Positions 43,821-52,695 are shown, counted from the stretch's first letter. The stretch is 64,000 nt of DNA from Nocardioides sp. L-11A (GCA_029961745.1 CP124680.1:1922001-1986000), one strand, 5' to 3'. Notes: generated by a model from the letters alone, not told the origin. Translations and numbers: made by a program.

Positions 43821-44950
43821 GCGTGGACCAGGCGACCATGGCGACCACGGCACCCACCGCCCCCGGCAAGCTGGGGGACGCGCTGGACCCTGCCGCGATC
43901 CAGGCGTACCTGGGAGAGCTCGACACCTGGCTGCGGGTGCGCCGCTCCGAGCTCGACGAGCTCGACCAGGCCGCGCTGGCGGTGGGGCGCGGGGGCGAGC
44001 TGGCGGGCGACATGTCGCTGGCGCTGGCGCTGTGGAAGGCGATCTCGGACCGCTACCAGCTGGTCTTCGCGACCTGGGACGGCGGCCGGGTGCTGCAGCA
44101 GGAGCGGGAGCGGATCTCGGCGCTGATCTGGGGCCGGCTCGACGGCGCGACCGAGCTGCCGGGCGGGCTGGCGGTGTCGCTGCCCGAGGCGGGGCGGCTC
44201 TGCGACGCGCTGACCGGACAGCTGCGCAACCGGCTGGCGCTGGTGCCGGGAGCCGACGCCCAGTCGGCCCGGATCCGCGAGCTGCGCGCGCAGCTGGAGC
44301 GGATCCGTGACCAGGTCGGCCTGGAGCCCGCGCTCACCCGCGACACCGCCGTGCAGCGTCTGGCGGAGCTGATGTCGCGCCTGGAGGGGATCACCGCGAA
44401 GGCCGAGCGCGGCGGTGACGTCGGCGGCATGCTCGGCCCGCTGGAGGTCGAGGCGACGACCTTCGAGCGCGACCTCATCGTCGGCAACGCCCGGCGGCGC
44501 GATGCCCGTGACCAGGTGATCTCGGCGCGCGAGCTGCGCAGCGACCTGGAGGCGCGGGCCGTGGCGCTGCAGAAGCTGGCCGCGACGTGCGTCGCGACCG
44601 TCGACCCCGCGCCCCGCTACGCCGTCCCCGACGTCGACGCCCTCGGCCCCGTGCCGGTCACGCCGGACGCCATCGGCCCCTACCTCGAGCGGCTCGACCG
44701 GGTCTCGCAGGCCCTCGAGGTCGCTCAGCACGCCTATGCCGCGGCCCTCGACGAGCACCACCAGCTCGTGGCCCTGCTCGACGCCTACGTCGCCAAGGCG
44801 CGCGCGTCGGGCGTCGCCGACCACCCCGACCTCGTCGCGAGCGAGCAGTCCGCGCGCGGACTGCTGGAGCGGCGCCCGTCGCCACTGGCGATCGCGCAGC
44901 AGCTCGTCACCACGTACCAGACCTGGCTGATCAAGGAGACGACACCATGA
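43817..44950 (+). CDS. Unknown coiled-coil protein between GlnH and PknG
   Basis: A 377-residue, nearly all-helical soluble protein, rich in Ala, Leu, Arg and Glu, with likely coiled coils (RIRELRAQLERIRDQVGLEP; EVEATTFERDLIVGNARRRD). No signal peptide, no cysteine motif, no catalytic motif. GTG 43817 overlaps the glnH stop by 4 bp (GTGA), and its own stop overlaps the pknG ATG. Mycobacterial glnH and pknG are adjacent without such a gene as far as I recall, so it is a possible extra link, for example a scaffold for PknG on the membrane. That is inference. Confidence 0.78.
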   Translation: MSVDQATMATTAPTAPGKLGDALDPAAIQAYLGELDTWLRVRRSELDELDQAALAVGRGGELAGDMSLALALWKAISDRYQLVFATWDGGRVLQQERERISALIWGRLDGATELPGGLAVSLPEAGRLCDALTGQLRNRLALVPGADAQSARIRELRAQLERIRDQVGLEPALTRDTAVQRLAELMSRLEGITAKAERGGDVGGMLGPLEVEATTFERDLIVGNARRRDARDQVISARELRSDLEARAVALQKLAATCVATVDPAPRYAVPDVDALGPVPVTPDAIGPYLERLDRVSQALEVAQHAYAAALDEHHQLVALLDAYVAKARASGVADHPDLVASEQSARGLLERRPSPLAIAQQLVTTYQTWLIKETTP

Positions 44951-47364
44951 GCACAGGTGCCTGCACCCAACCCGGCTGCACGGGCAGCATCGTCGACGGC
45001 TACTGCGACGTCTGCGGCATGCCCGGCGCCGGCGGTACGACGACCCCGGCCGCCGCCTCGCCGGTCGGCGAGACCGCCACGGTGAAGGCCCCGATCGCGG
45101 CCGCGGTCGCCTCCGGCAACCCGGCCAGCGTCGCCGCCTCGACCTGTCAGCAGCCCGGCTGCACGGGCACCATCCTCGACGGCTACTGCGACGTCTGCGG
45201 CACGCCGGCGGTCCCGGGGGCGAGGGTCGCCGAGGCGACGGCGATCGCCGAGTCCCAGCCCCTGTCGGGCCGCGAGGGCACCTCCGCCACCGCCGCGAGC
45301 CGGGTCCAGTCGGCGGCGATCGGCTCCAAGCGCGCCGGTGCGTCGGGCAGCACGTCGACCCGGCGCACCCGCACCGGCTCGCAGCGGATGCGTGCGGCCC
45401 GGATCGGCGCCGGCCTGACCGTCGTACCTCCCGCGCCGCCGGTCGACGCCGCCAAGGCGATCATGGCCAACCCGCAGGTGCCCGAGGAGAAGCGCAGCTG
45501 CGCCAAGTGCGGCAATCCCGTCGGCCGCGGCATCGACGGCCAGCCCGGTCGCAGCGAGGGCTTCTGCCCCAACTGCGGCCAGCAGTTCTCCTTCACGCCC
45601 AAGCTGCAGCCGGGCGACCTGGTCGCCGGGCAGTACGAGGTCGCCGGCGCGCTCGCCCACGGCGGCCTCGGCTGGATCTACCTCGCCCGCGACCGCAACG
45701 TCTCCAACCGGTGGGTCGTGCTCAAGGGCCTGCTCAACTCCGGCGACCCCGACGCGCTCGCGGCTGCGATCGCCGAGCAGCAGTTCCTCGCGCAGGTCGA
45801 GCATCCGCTCATCGTCGAGATCTACAACTTCGTGACGCACGAGGGTGCGGGCTACATCGTCATGGAGTACGTCGGCGGCAAGTCCCTCAAGCAGATCCTC
45901 AAGCAGCGGATGAGCGCCAACAACGGCGCCTACGACCCGCTGCCGGTCGACCAGGCGCTGGCCTACATCCTCGAGCTGCTGCCGGCCTTCCAGTACCTCC
46001 ACGACCTCGGCCTGGTCTACTGCGACTTCAAGCCCGACAACATGATCCAGGTCGGCGACGCGATGAAGCTGATCGACCTCGGTGGCGTACGACGCATCGA
46101 CGACGAGGAGTCGGCGATCTACGGCACGGTCGGCTACCAGGCGCCCGAGGTCGCCGAGGTCGGACCGTCGGTGGCGTCGGACATCTACACGATCGGCCGC
46201 ACCCTGGTCGTGCTGTGCATGGAGTTCCGCGGCTACCAGGGCACCTACCTCCACAGCCTGCCTCCGGTCGACGCGACGCCGCTGTTCCAACAGAACGACT
46301 CGCTGTACCAGTTGATCGCCAAGTGCTGCGCCCCCGACCCCGCCGACCGGTTCGCCTCCGTCGACGAGATGCGTACCCAGGTCCTCGGCGTGCTGCGTGA
46401 GGTCGTCGCCCGCAAGCGGCAGGGCACCGCGTCGACGTCGGCCGCGTCGGTGCTCTTCGAGTCGCCGGCCACCGCGCGCCCGATCACCGAGTGGAGCCAG
46501 CTGCCCGACCTGCGCACCGACACCACCGACGCGCAGTACGGCTGGTTGAGCACGATCGCCGACGACGACCCCCGGCAGCGGCTCAAGGCCCTCGAGTCCG
46601 CGCCCGAGGACACCGCCGAGGTGTGGCTGGCCCGCGCCCGCGCCGCCCTCGACCTCGGCGACCCGGTGCTGGCGAAGTCCCATGCCCAGAAGCTTCTCGC
46701 CGACGACCCGTGGGAGTGGCGGGCGTTGTGGATCGAGGGCCTGGCCGCGGTGCAAGCGGGTGACTGGGAGACGGCGAAGGCGTCCTTCAACGCCGTCTAC
46801 CAGCAGGTGCCCGGCGAGCTCGCGCCCAAGCTGGCGCTGGCGTTCGCGTGTGAGCGCGGCGGTCTGCCCGAGGTGGCGGAGGGGCTCTACCTCGTGTGCG
46901 CCTCGACCGACGCCGCGTACGTCCCGCCTGCCGCGTTCGGCATGGCCCGGGTCCGGGCCGGCCGCCAGGACACCCCGGGTGCGGTCGCCGCGCTCGACCT
47001 GGTGCCGACGACCAGTCGCGGCTACACCGAGAGCCGCCAGCAGCGGGCCGAGGTGCTGCTCTCCGGCAGCTCCCAGGACATCACGGTCCTCGACCAGGCG
47101 ATGCGCACCATCGACGCCTCCAGCGTCGATCAGCAGACCCGGCAGCGGTTCACCGTCCGGATCCTCAGCGAGGCCCTGCCCGTGGTCAGCGGCGCGAAGC
47201 TGCCCGCCGGGGCTCGCATCGGTGCCGTCGAGGCCACTGAGGCGGGTGTCCGCGACGGGCTCGAGAACGCCCTGCGGATGCTGGCCCGCGACGCGGTCGA
47301 CCTCAAGGAGCGGGTGGACCTCGTCAACCGCGCCAACTCCGTCCGGAACTGGAGCCTCACGTGA
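44947..47364 (+). CDS. pknG: Serine/threonine protein kinase PknG
   Basis: An 805-residue cytoplasmic kinase. Order: two tandem ribbon motifs with GYCDVCG (residues 6-25 and about 65-82), a Ser/Thr/Arg-rich linker, the PknG rubredoxin-like pair CAKCG and CPNCG (185-212), the kinase domain (about 220-487) and a TPR-like C-terminus (520-800). The kinase has Lys in WVVLKGLL, the catalytic loop VYCDFKPDNMI instead of HRD, and LIDLGG instead of DFG, both as in M. tuberculosis PknG. PknG controls GarA/OdhI-type FHA proteins and thereby glutamate and TCA metabolism. The double N-terminal ribbon is extra compared with mycobacterial PknG. Confidence 0.95.
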   Translation: MSTGACTQPGCTGSIVDGYCDVCGMPGAGGTTTPAAASPVGETATVKAPIAAAVASGNPASVAASTCQQPGCTGTILDGYCDVCGTPAVPGARVAEATAIAESQPLSGREGTSATAASRVQSAAIGSKRAGASGSTSTRRTRTGSQRMRAARIGAGLTVVPPAPPVDAAKAIMANPQVPEEKRSCAKCGNPVGRGIDGQPGRSEGFCPNCGQQFSFTPKLQPGDLVAGQYEVAGALAHGGLGWIYLARDRNVSNRWVVLKGLLNSGDPDALAAAIAEQQFLAQVEHPLIVEIYNFVTHEGAGYIVMEYVGGKSLKQILKQRMSANNGAYDPLPVDQALAYILELLPAFQYLHDLGLVYCDFKPDNMIQVGDAMKLIDLGGVRRIDDEESAIYGTVGYQAPEVAEVGPSVASDIYTIGRTLVVLCMEFRGYQGTYLHSLPPVDATPLFQQNDSLYQLIAKCCAPDPADRFASVDEMRTQVLGVLREVVARKRQGTASTSAASVLFESPATARPITEWSQLPDLRTDTTDAQYGWLSTIADDDPRQRLKALESAPEDTAEVWLARARAALDLGDPVLAKSHAQKLLADDPWEWRALWIEGLAAVQAGDWETAKASFNAVYQQVPGELAPKLALAFACERGGLPEVAEGLYLVCASTDAAYVPPAAFGMARVRAGRQDTPGAVAALDLVPTTSRGYTESRQQRAEVLLSGSSQDITVLDQAMRTIDASSVDQQTRQRFTVRILSEALPVVSGAKLPAGARIGAVEATEAGVRDGLENALRMLARDAVDLKERVDLVNRANSVRNWSLT

Positions 47365-48506
47365 CCTGCCCGTCCTGCAACGCCGCGCTCGCGCCCGGTG
47401 CCCGCTTCTGCGAGAACTGCGGCGCCCAACTCGGCGACCCGGCCGCCGTCCCCGCGCCGGTGGCGACCGCCGCCGGCGACCACCCGCTCGGCGACGCCCC
47501 GATCAGCGCGCCCACCCGCAAGCCGGCAGCGGCGCTGCCCGACCCGCCCGTGCCCGCCGGGCGGCGGCCGTGCGCCGAGTGCGGGGGAGAGGTCGGCCCC
47601 GACCTCTACTGCCTCGAGTGCGGCACCAAGGCGCCCAGCGAGCGCGACCACTTCCAGGAGCGCCCGGCCTCGTGGGTCGCCGGCGTGTGCGACAAGGCGA
47701 TCCGCAAGAACCGCAACGAGGACGCCATGGCGCTGCTCGCCGGCGCCCATCCCGGTGGCCAGCCGGGATCGCGGGCCGTGCTCATCGTCATGGACGGCGT
47801 CTCCAACTCCATCGACTCCGATGTCGCCTCGCTGGCCGGCGCCCGGGCCGCGCGCGAGGTGCTGCGGATGCCGCTGCCGGCGGGCATGGGGACGCCGCAG
47901 AGCCGCGACGCCGCCGTACGCAAGGTGCTCACCGATGCCGCGGCCGCGGCCAACACGGCGATCGTGGCGGTGACCGACCCCGACTCGCCCAATCCCGCGT
48001 CGGCCACCTTCACCGCGGCCGTGCTGGAGGGACGCCGGATCACCTGGGCCAATATCGGCGACTCGCGCTCCTACTGGCTGCCTGACGCGGGTGTCCCGGT
48101 CCAGCTCACCGTCGACGACTCGGTCGCTCAGGCCCAGATCGCCGCGGGCGTCGCCCGCGAGGTCGCCGAGGCCGGACCGCAGGCGCACGCGATCACCAAG
48201 TGGCTGGGCCGTGACTCCGAGGACCAGAAGCCGACGGTGGGCTCGCTGGAGGTCACCGAGAGCGGCTGGCTGCTGTCCTGCTCCGACGGCCTGTGGAACT
48301 ACGCCTCCGAGCCCGACGCGCTCGCCGCGCAGGTCCGTGCCGCCGGCACGTCCGACGCCCTCGACCTCGCGCTCGCGCTCGCGAGGTTCGCCAACGACTC
48401 CGGCGGCCACGACAACATCACCGCCGCCCTCGCCCGGGTCGACATCGGAGGACTCGGGCAGAATGACCAGACGCCGACCCCAGGAGGAGAGCCGAGCGAT
48501 GGCTGA
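47361..48506 (+). CDS. PP2C-type protein phosphatase with zinc ribbons
   Basis: A 381-residue protein from GTG 47361, overlapping pknG by 4 bp. Residues 1-25 hold a double CxxC ribbon (CPSCN, CENCG) and 70-92 another (CAECGGEVGPDLYCLECG). The PP2C domain (105-370) has the metal motifs RKNRNEDAM, VLIVMDGVSNS, WANIGDSRSYW, LSCSDGLWNY and GGHDNITAA with the expected Asp residues. It likely removes phosphates placed by PknG on the FHA protein or on partners. No membrane segment. Confidence 0.92.
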   Translation: MTCPSCNAALAPGARFCENCGAQLGDPAAVPAPVATAAGDHPLGDAPISAPTRKPAAALPDPPVPAGRRPCAECGGEVGPDLYCLECGTKAPSERDHFQERPASWVAGVCDKAIRKNRNEDAMALLAGAHPGGQPGSRAVLIVMDGVSNSIDSDVASLAGARAAREVLRMPLPAGMGTPQSRDAAVRKVLTDAAAAANTAIVAVTDPDSPNPASATFTAAVLEGRRITWANIGDSRSYWLPDAGVPVQLTVDDSVAQAQIAAGVAREVAEAGPQAHAITKWLGRDSEDQKPTVGSLEVTESGWLLSCSDGLWNYASEPDALAAQVRAAGTSDALDLALALARFANDSGGHDNITAALARVDIGGLGQNDQTPTPGGEPSDG

Positions 48507-49788
48507 GTTCAACGCCGCCGTCTACCAGAACGAGTTCCTGCCCGACGGCGGGACCGACGTCAACGCGATCGTCACGATCACCTGCACGGGTGCCGGGACG
48601 GCGGGACAGTCCGGTGCGGGCAGCGCGGGCGAGATCATCATCGTCGACACGTCGGGCTCGATGGGGCCAGCGACGATGGCCGCCGCGAAGGAGGGCGCCC
48701 AGGCGGCGCTCGCCGAGATCGTCGACGGCACCTACTTCGCCGTGATCGCCGGCGCCGACCGGGCGATGCTCGCCTACCCACAGGTGTCCAACGGGCCGGG
48801 CATGGTGCAGATGGACCCGCGCACCCGGCATGAGGCCTCCGCGGCGATCGACCGGTTCGTCGGCAGCGGCGGTACGGCGATCAGCACCTGGCTCGACCTC
48901 GCCGGCCAGCTCTTCGCGTCGGTCAGTGCCGTCACCCAGCGCCACGTCCTGCTGCTCACCGACGGAGAGAACCGCGAGCGCCCCGGCCGCCTCGACGAGG
49001 CGATCAACCGGGCCACGGGCTACTACCAGGCCGACTGCCGCGGTGCCGGCACCGACTGGCAGGTCGCCGAGATCCGCCGGATCGCGCAGGCCCTGCTCGG
49101 CACGGTCGACATCATCCCCAGCCCGGCCGAGATGAAGGCGCAGTTCCAGGAGATCATGCGCAACGCGATGGCGCGCGGCGTCGCCGACGCGTCGCTGCGG
49201 GTGTGGACGCCCCAGGGCGCCGAGGTGCTCTTCGTGCGCCAGGTGTCGCCCACGGTCGAGGACCTCACGAACCGCCGGACGCCGGTCAACCCGCTCACCG
49301 GCGACTACCCGACGGGCGCCTGGTCCGACGAGTCCCGCGACTACCACGTCGCGGTCCGGGTGCCGGCGAAGGCGATCGGCCAGGAGCAGCTCGCCGCCCG
49401 TGTCCAGCTCGCCCTCGGCAGCGACGTCGTCGCCCAGGGCCTGGTCAAGGCGACCTGGTCCAACAACTCCGAGCTCACCACCCGCATCGACCAGCAGGTC
49501 GCGCACTACACCGGTCAGGCCGAGCTGGCCCAGGTCATCCAGGAGGGCCTGGCCGCCAAGGCCGCCGGCGACGAGGCGACCGCCACCACCAAGCTGGGGC
49601 GCGCCGTCCAGCTCGCCGCGGAGACCGGCAACGACGAGGCCACCTCCAAGCTGCGCAAGGTCGTCGACGTCGACAACGAGGAGACCGGCACCGTCCGGCT
49701 CAAGCGGGCGGTCGAGAAGGCCGACGAGATGGCCCTCGACACCGCCTCCACCAAGACGACACGGATCCGCAAGGAGCCGACGTCATGA
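48499..49788 (+). CDS. vWA-domain protein with MIDAS and Thr-rich tail
   Basis: A 429-residue soluble protein. The von Willebrand A domain (about 45-210) has a complete MIDAS: DTSGSMG (50-56), Thr in GSGGTAIST and Asp in LLLTDGENRERPG. A beta-rich domain follows (230-350) and then a helical, charged tail. The last 45 residues carry Thr-rich patches (EETGTVRLKRA and STKTTRIRKEPTS) that look like phospho-acceptor sites. It overlaps the phosphatase gene by 8 bp and the FHA gene by 4 bp. vWA/MIDAS proteins often pair with AAA+ ATPases, one of which is in this operon. Confidence 0.9.
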   Translation: MAEFNAAVYQNEFLPDGGTDVNAIVTITCTGAGTAGQSGAGSAGEIIIVDTSGSMGPATMAAAKEGAQAALAEIVDGTYFAVIAGADRAMLAYPQVSNGPGMVQMDPRTRHEASAAIDRFVGSGGTAISTWLDLAGQLFASVSAVTQRHVLLLTDGENRERPGRLDEAINRATGYYQADCRGAGTDWQVAEIRRIAQALLGTVDIIPSPAEMKAQFQEIMRNAMARGVADASLRVWTPQGAEVLFVRQVSPTVEDLTNRRTPVNPLTGDYPTGAWSDESRDYHVAVRVPAKAIGQEQLAARVQLALGSDVVAQGLVKATWSNNSELTTRIDQQVAHYTGQAELAQVIQEGLAAKAAGDEATATTKLGRAVQLAAETGNDEATSKLRKVVDVDNEETGTVRLKRAVEKADEMALDTASTKTTRIRKEPTS

Positions 49789-50576
49789 GCACGTGCCCCT
49801 CCGGGCACGAGTCGGCGTCGGACGACTACTGCGACGTCTGCGGTCTGCCCATCCCGGCGGGGGGCGATGGAACTGCTCCGGACGGGCCCGCCGCTCCGGC
49901 GGCTCCGGCGGCTCCGGCAGCGGAGCCCACAGCGCCGGCGACGCCCGCGACCGCGGAGTGCCCCAACTGCCAGGCGGCCAACCCGCCCAACGCGCTGTTC
50001 TGCGAGGCCTGCGGCTACGACTTCACGACCGGGTCGATGCCGCGCCCGGTCACGCCCTCGGTCCTCGACCTCGGCGCCCCGGCGGGCACCGACGACGCCG
50101 GCACGGCCGACGCGCACCGGCCCGCCGCCTCTGCCGTCCCCGCGGCCGAGACGCCGCTCGCGCCGCCCCTGACCGATGCCTGGGTCGCGGAGGTCTGGAT
50201 CGACCCCGACTGGTACGCCGACCAGGAGTCGACCGATCCGCTGCCGTCCGCGGGAGTGCCCACCGTCGTCCCGCTCAGGACGACCTCGATCCTCGTCGGG
50301 CGCACCTCCCGCAGCCGCGGCATCCATCCCGACATCGACCTCGGGTCCGACAACGGCATCAGCCGGCGCCACTGCCAGCTCACCACCGACGGCAGCCGCT
50401 GGTGGGTCGAGGACCTCGGCTCGTCCAATGGCACCTATCTCGGCTCGGCGGGAGGCCCGCTGCCGACCGATCCGGCACCGGTGGGCGAGAAGCGCGAGAT
50501 CGCACCCGACGCCCGGGTGTATCTCGGCGCGTGGACCCGGATCGTGATCCGGCGGGCACAGCCCGGCGAGGTCTGA
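49785..50576 (+). CDS. Zinc-ribbon and FHA domain protein
   Basis: A 263-residue protein, last gene of the operon. Two ribbons at the N-terminus (CPSGHESASDDYCDVCG; CPNCQAANPPNALFCEACG), an Ala/Pro linker, then a strand-rich segment and an FHA domain (about 160-258) with the phosphothreonine-binding signature ILVGRTSRSRGIHP, SDNGISRRHCQL and DLGSSNGTYLG. FHA proteins bind pThr peptides; GarA/OdhI is the FHA target of PknG in relatives, but this protein lacks a typical N-terminal ETT motif. It probably reads phosphorylated Thr on the vWA tail or PknG linker. Confidence 0.92.
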   Translation: MSTCPSGHESASDDYCDVCGLPIPAGGDGTAPDGPAAPAAPAAPAAEPTAPATPATAECPNCQAANPPNALFCEACGYDFTTGSMPRPVTPSVLDLGAPAGTDDAGTADAHRPAASAVPAAETPLAPPLTDAWVAEVWIDPDWYADQESTDPLPSAGVPTVVPLRTTSILVGRTSRSRGIHPDIDLGSDNGISRRHCQLTTDGSRWWVEDLGSSNGTYLGSAGGPLPTDPAPVGEKREIAPDARVYLGAWTRIVIRRAQPGEV

Positions 50577-50659
50577 GCGAGGTGCTGGTAGGTTCGGCGT
50601 CGGCATCGCGTGGGGATGGCGGACCGCGTCACGCAGGGAGGTGCCGGACCAGGAAGGCG

Positions 50660-50707
50660 ATGATCACGATGATCACCTCGACTTCCTCGTTCCTCGCCGA
50701 TGGCTGA
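50660..50707 (+). other. Possible 15-codon upstream ORF
   Basis: MITMITSTSSFLADG with an AGGAAGG ribosome site; its stop overlaps the ATG of the hemerythrin gene (50700). It could couple translation to the next gene. Low confidence: the reading frame may be accidental. Confidence 0.25.
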
Positions 50708-51173
50708 GGAACGGGAGCACGCCAGGCTGGTCGCCTGGCACGACCAGATGGAGCAGGCGCACGCCCGGTTGCGGCGCGCACTCGAGGTCACCCGGCAGGC
50801 CCTGGCCGCGGGCGACGAGGTGCCGGCCGCCGAGCGGGACCTGCTGCTGTACTGCCACGGGTTCTGCGTGGCGCTCGACGGCCACCACCGCGCCGAGGAC
50901 GCGGCGCTGTTCCCGGCGCTGCTCGACCGGCGGCCGGAGCTGGCCGACGTGGTCCGGGCGCTGGCGCAGGACCACAGCATGATCGGCCACCTGCTGCACG
51001 CGCTCCGGGCGGCGCTCGACGACGGCCGGCCCGGCGCCGAGCTGGCCCGCCACCTCGACGGGATCGGGGCGATCATGGAGTCGCACTTCCGGTACGAGGA
51101 GCGGCAGCTGCTCGGGGTGCTGGCGGGGCTCGAGCTGGCGCTCGACGTACCCGAGGCGTTGGGGCCGTTGTGA
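50700..51173 (+). CDS. Hemerythrin HHE-domain protein
   Basis: A 157-residue four-helix-bundle protein with the HHE pattern: WHDQMEQAHARL, CVALDGHHRAEDAALFPALL, QDHSMIGHLLHAL and MESHFRYEERQLLG, supplying His, Glu and Asp for a di-iron centre. Such proteins bind oxygen or sense iron and redox state. It begins 124 bp after the FHA gene and is probably separate from that operon. Confidence 0.85.
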   Translation: MAEEREHARLVAWHDQMEQAHARLRRALEVTRQALAAGDEVPAAERDLLLYCHGFCVALDGHHRAEDAALFPALLDRRPELADVVRALAQDHSMIGHLLHALRAALDDGRPGAELARHLDGIGAIMESHFRYEERQLLGVLAGLELALDVPEALGPL

Positions 51174-51198
51174 CGGGGGCTTCTGCGACACTGCGGCC

Positions 51199-52107
51199 AT
51201 GGCGATCAGGGACCAGGTCATCCTCATCACCGGCGGCGCCCGCGGCATCGGGCTCGAGACGGCGAAGGCGCTGGCGGCCAGGGGCGCGCGGCTGGTCCTG
51301 ACCGACCTCGACGGTCCGGCCCTCGCCGAGGCCGTCGTCGCGATCGGGGCCGATCGCTGCGAGGGGATCGTCGCCGACGTGTGCGACCTCGCCGCGATGG
51401 AGGCGGCGGTCGCGACCACCCTGGAGCGGTTCGGCCGGCTCGACACGGTCCTGGCGAACGCGGGCATCGCGAGCTACGGCTCGGTGATGGCGATCGACCC
51501 GGCCGCCTTCCAGCGCACCGTCGACATCAACATCGTGGGGGTCTTCAACACCGCACGGGCGGCGGTGCCGGCGCTCGCCGAGAGCCGCGGCTACCTCCTC
51601 GTGGTGTCGTCGCTGGCCGCGTTCGCCGCCGCGCCCGGCCTCGCGGCGTACAACGCCAGCAAGGCGGGGGTCGAGCACTTCGCCAATGCCCTGCGCCTGG
51701 AGGTCGCCCACCGGGGCATCGCCGTCGGCTCGGCCCACATGTCGTGGATCGACACCCCGCTCGTGCAGGATGCCAAGAGCGACCTCCCGACCTTCCGGGA
51801 GCTGCTGAGCAAGCTGCCCCCGCCGCTGAACCGGACCACGGGCGTCGAGGCCTGCGTCACGGCGTTCGTCAAGGGCGTCGAGAAGCGCTCGCGGCACGTC
51901 TACTGCCCGGGCTGGGTCCGCGGCGCGGGGCTGAACCGCAATGTGGTCAACTCCGCCGCCGGCAACCGCCCGATCCTCAAGCTGGTCCCGGACCTGCTGC
52001 CCCGGATGGACGCGGAGGTGCGTGCGCTCGGCCGCTCGACCAGCGCCCGCAACGTCGCCAACGACGAGCGCCGGGCCCGCGGCGCCGAAGCGCCGGGGGA
52101 GGACTGA
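51199..52107 (+). CDS. Short-chain dehydrogenase/reductase
   Basis: A 302-residue SDR. Cofactor motif LITGGARGIGLETAKALA (residues 8-25), NAG motif LANAGIASYG, catalytic Ser in LLVVSSLAAF and YNASK (152-156). A 40-residue C-terminal extension (ARNVANDERRARG) is seen in actinobacterial SDRs of unknown substrate. A GACACT hexamer lies 6 nt before the ATG, with no ribosome site, so it may be leaderless. Confidence 0.9.
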   Translation: MAIRDQVILITGGARGIGLETAKALAARGARLVLTDLDGPALAEAVVAIGADRCEGIVADVCDLAAMEAAVATTLERFGRLDTVLANAGIASYGSVMAIDPAAFQRTVDINIVGVFNTARAAVPALAESRGYLLVVSSLAAFAAAPGLAAYNASKAGVEHFANALRLEVAHRGIAVGSAHMSWIDTPLVQDAKSDLPTFRELLSKLPPPLNRTTGVEACVTAFVKGVEKRSRHVYCPGWVRGAGLNRNVVNSAAGNRPILKLVPDLLPRMDAEVRALGRSTSARNVANDERRARGAEAPGED

Positions 52108-52125
52108 CGCCGGCGGCGGATGTCC

Positions 52126-52695
52126 TCAGCGGCGGGTGGCGATCAGCGCCGACGCGTCGGCGGCGACCAGCACCTCGACGGTGGTGAACCGCTCGTCGGT
52201 CAGCCACTCCTCGCGCAGCGTGTCGACCCGGCCGCCGGTGATCGGCGGCCACATCTCGCACGGGACGAAGTCGTCGAGCACGACGATGCCGCCCGGCTCG
52301 ACCAGGTCGGCGATCTTGTCGACGCCGACGGCCGAGGGGTCGCCCGAGTCGAGGAAGAGCAGGGAGAAGGGGCCCTTGTCCATCAGGGTCGACCAGTCCG
52401 CCTCCAGGACGTCGACCAACGGGTCGTCGTCGAAGGTCTCGATGGCGGCGGCGGCGAGCTTCGGGTTCAGCTCCGCGGTGAGGATCCGGGCCTTGTCGTT
52501 GCGTACGCCGGAGCGCAGCCACGCGGTTCCGACACCGCAGCCGGTGCCGAACTCGGCCATGGTGCCCTCGCGGGTCGCGGCGAGGGCGGCGAGCAGTCGG
52601 CCGGTCTCGTTGCGGCAGAACGACACATAGCCGGCCCGCCGGGACGCGTCGAAAGCGCGGTGGACCACGTCGGGCAACTCGGGAGGCGCGCTCAT
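52126..52695 (-). CDS. SAM-dependent methyltransferase (O-methyltransferase 3-like)
   Basis: A 189-residue class-I methyltransferase: SAM motif I AEFGTGCGVGTAWLRSG (near residue 48), acidic motif II in ILTAELNPKLAAAAIE, and SLLFLDSGDPSAVG for motif IV. The size and motifs suit the O-methyltransferase-3 group. It stands alone, convergent with the SDR. The region 52696-52762 behind its start holds no gene. Confidence 0.8.
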   Translation of the reverse strand: MSAPPELPDVVHRAFDASRRAGYVSFCRNETGRLLAALAATREGTMAEFGTGCGVGTAWLRSGVRNDKARILTAELNPKLAAAAIETFDDDPLVDVLEADWSTLMDKGPFSLLFLDSGDPSAVGVDKIADLVEPGGIVVLDDFVPCEMWPPITGGRVDTLREEWLTDERFTTVEVLVAADASALIATRR

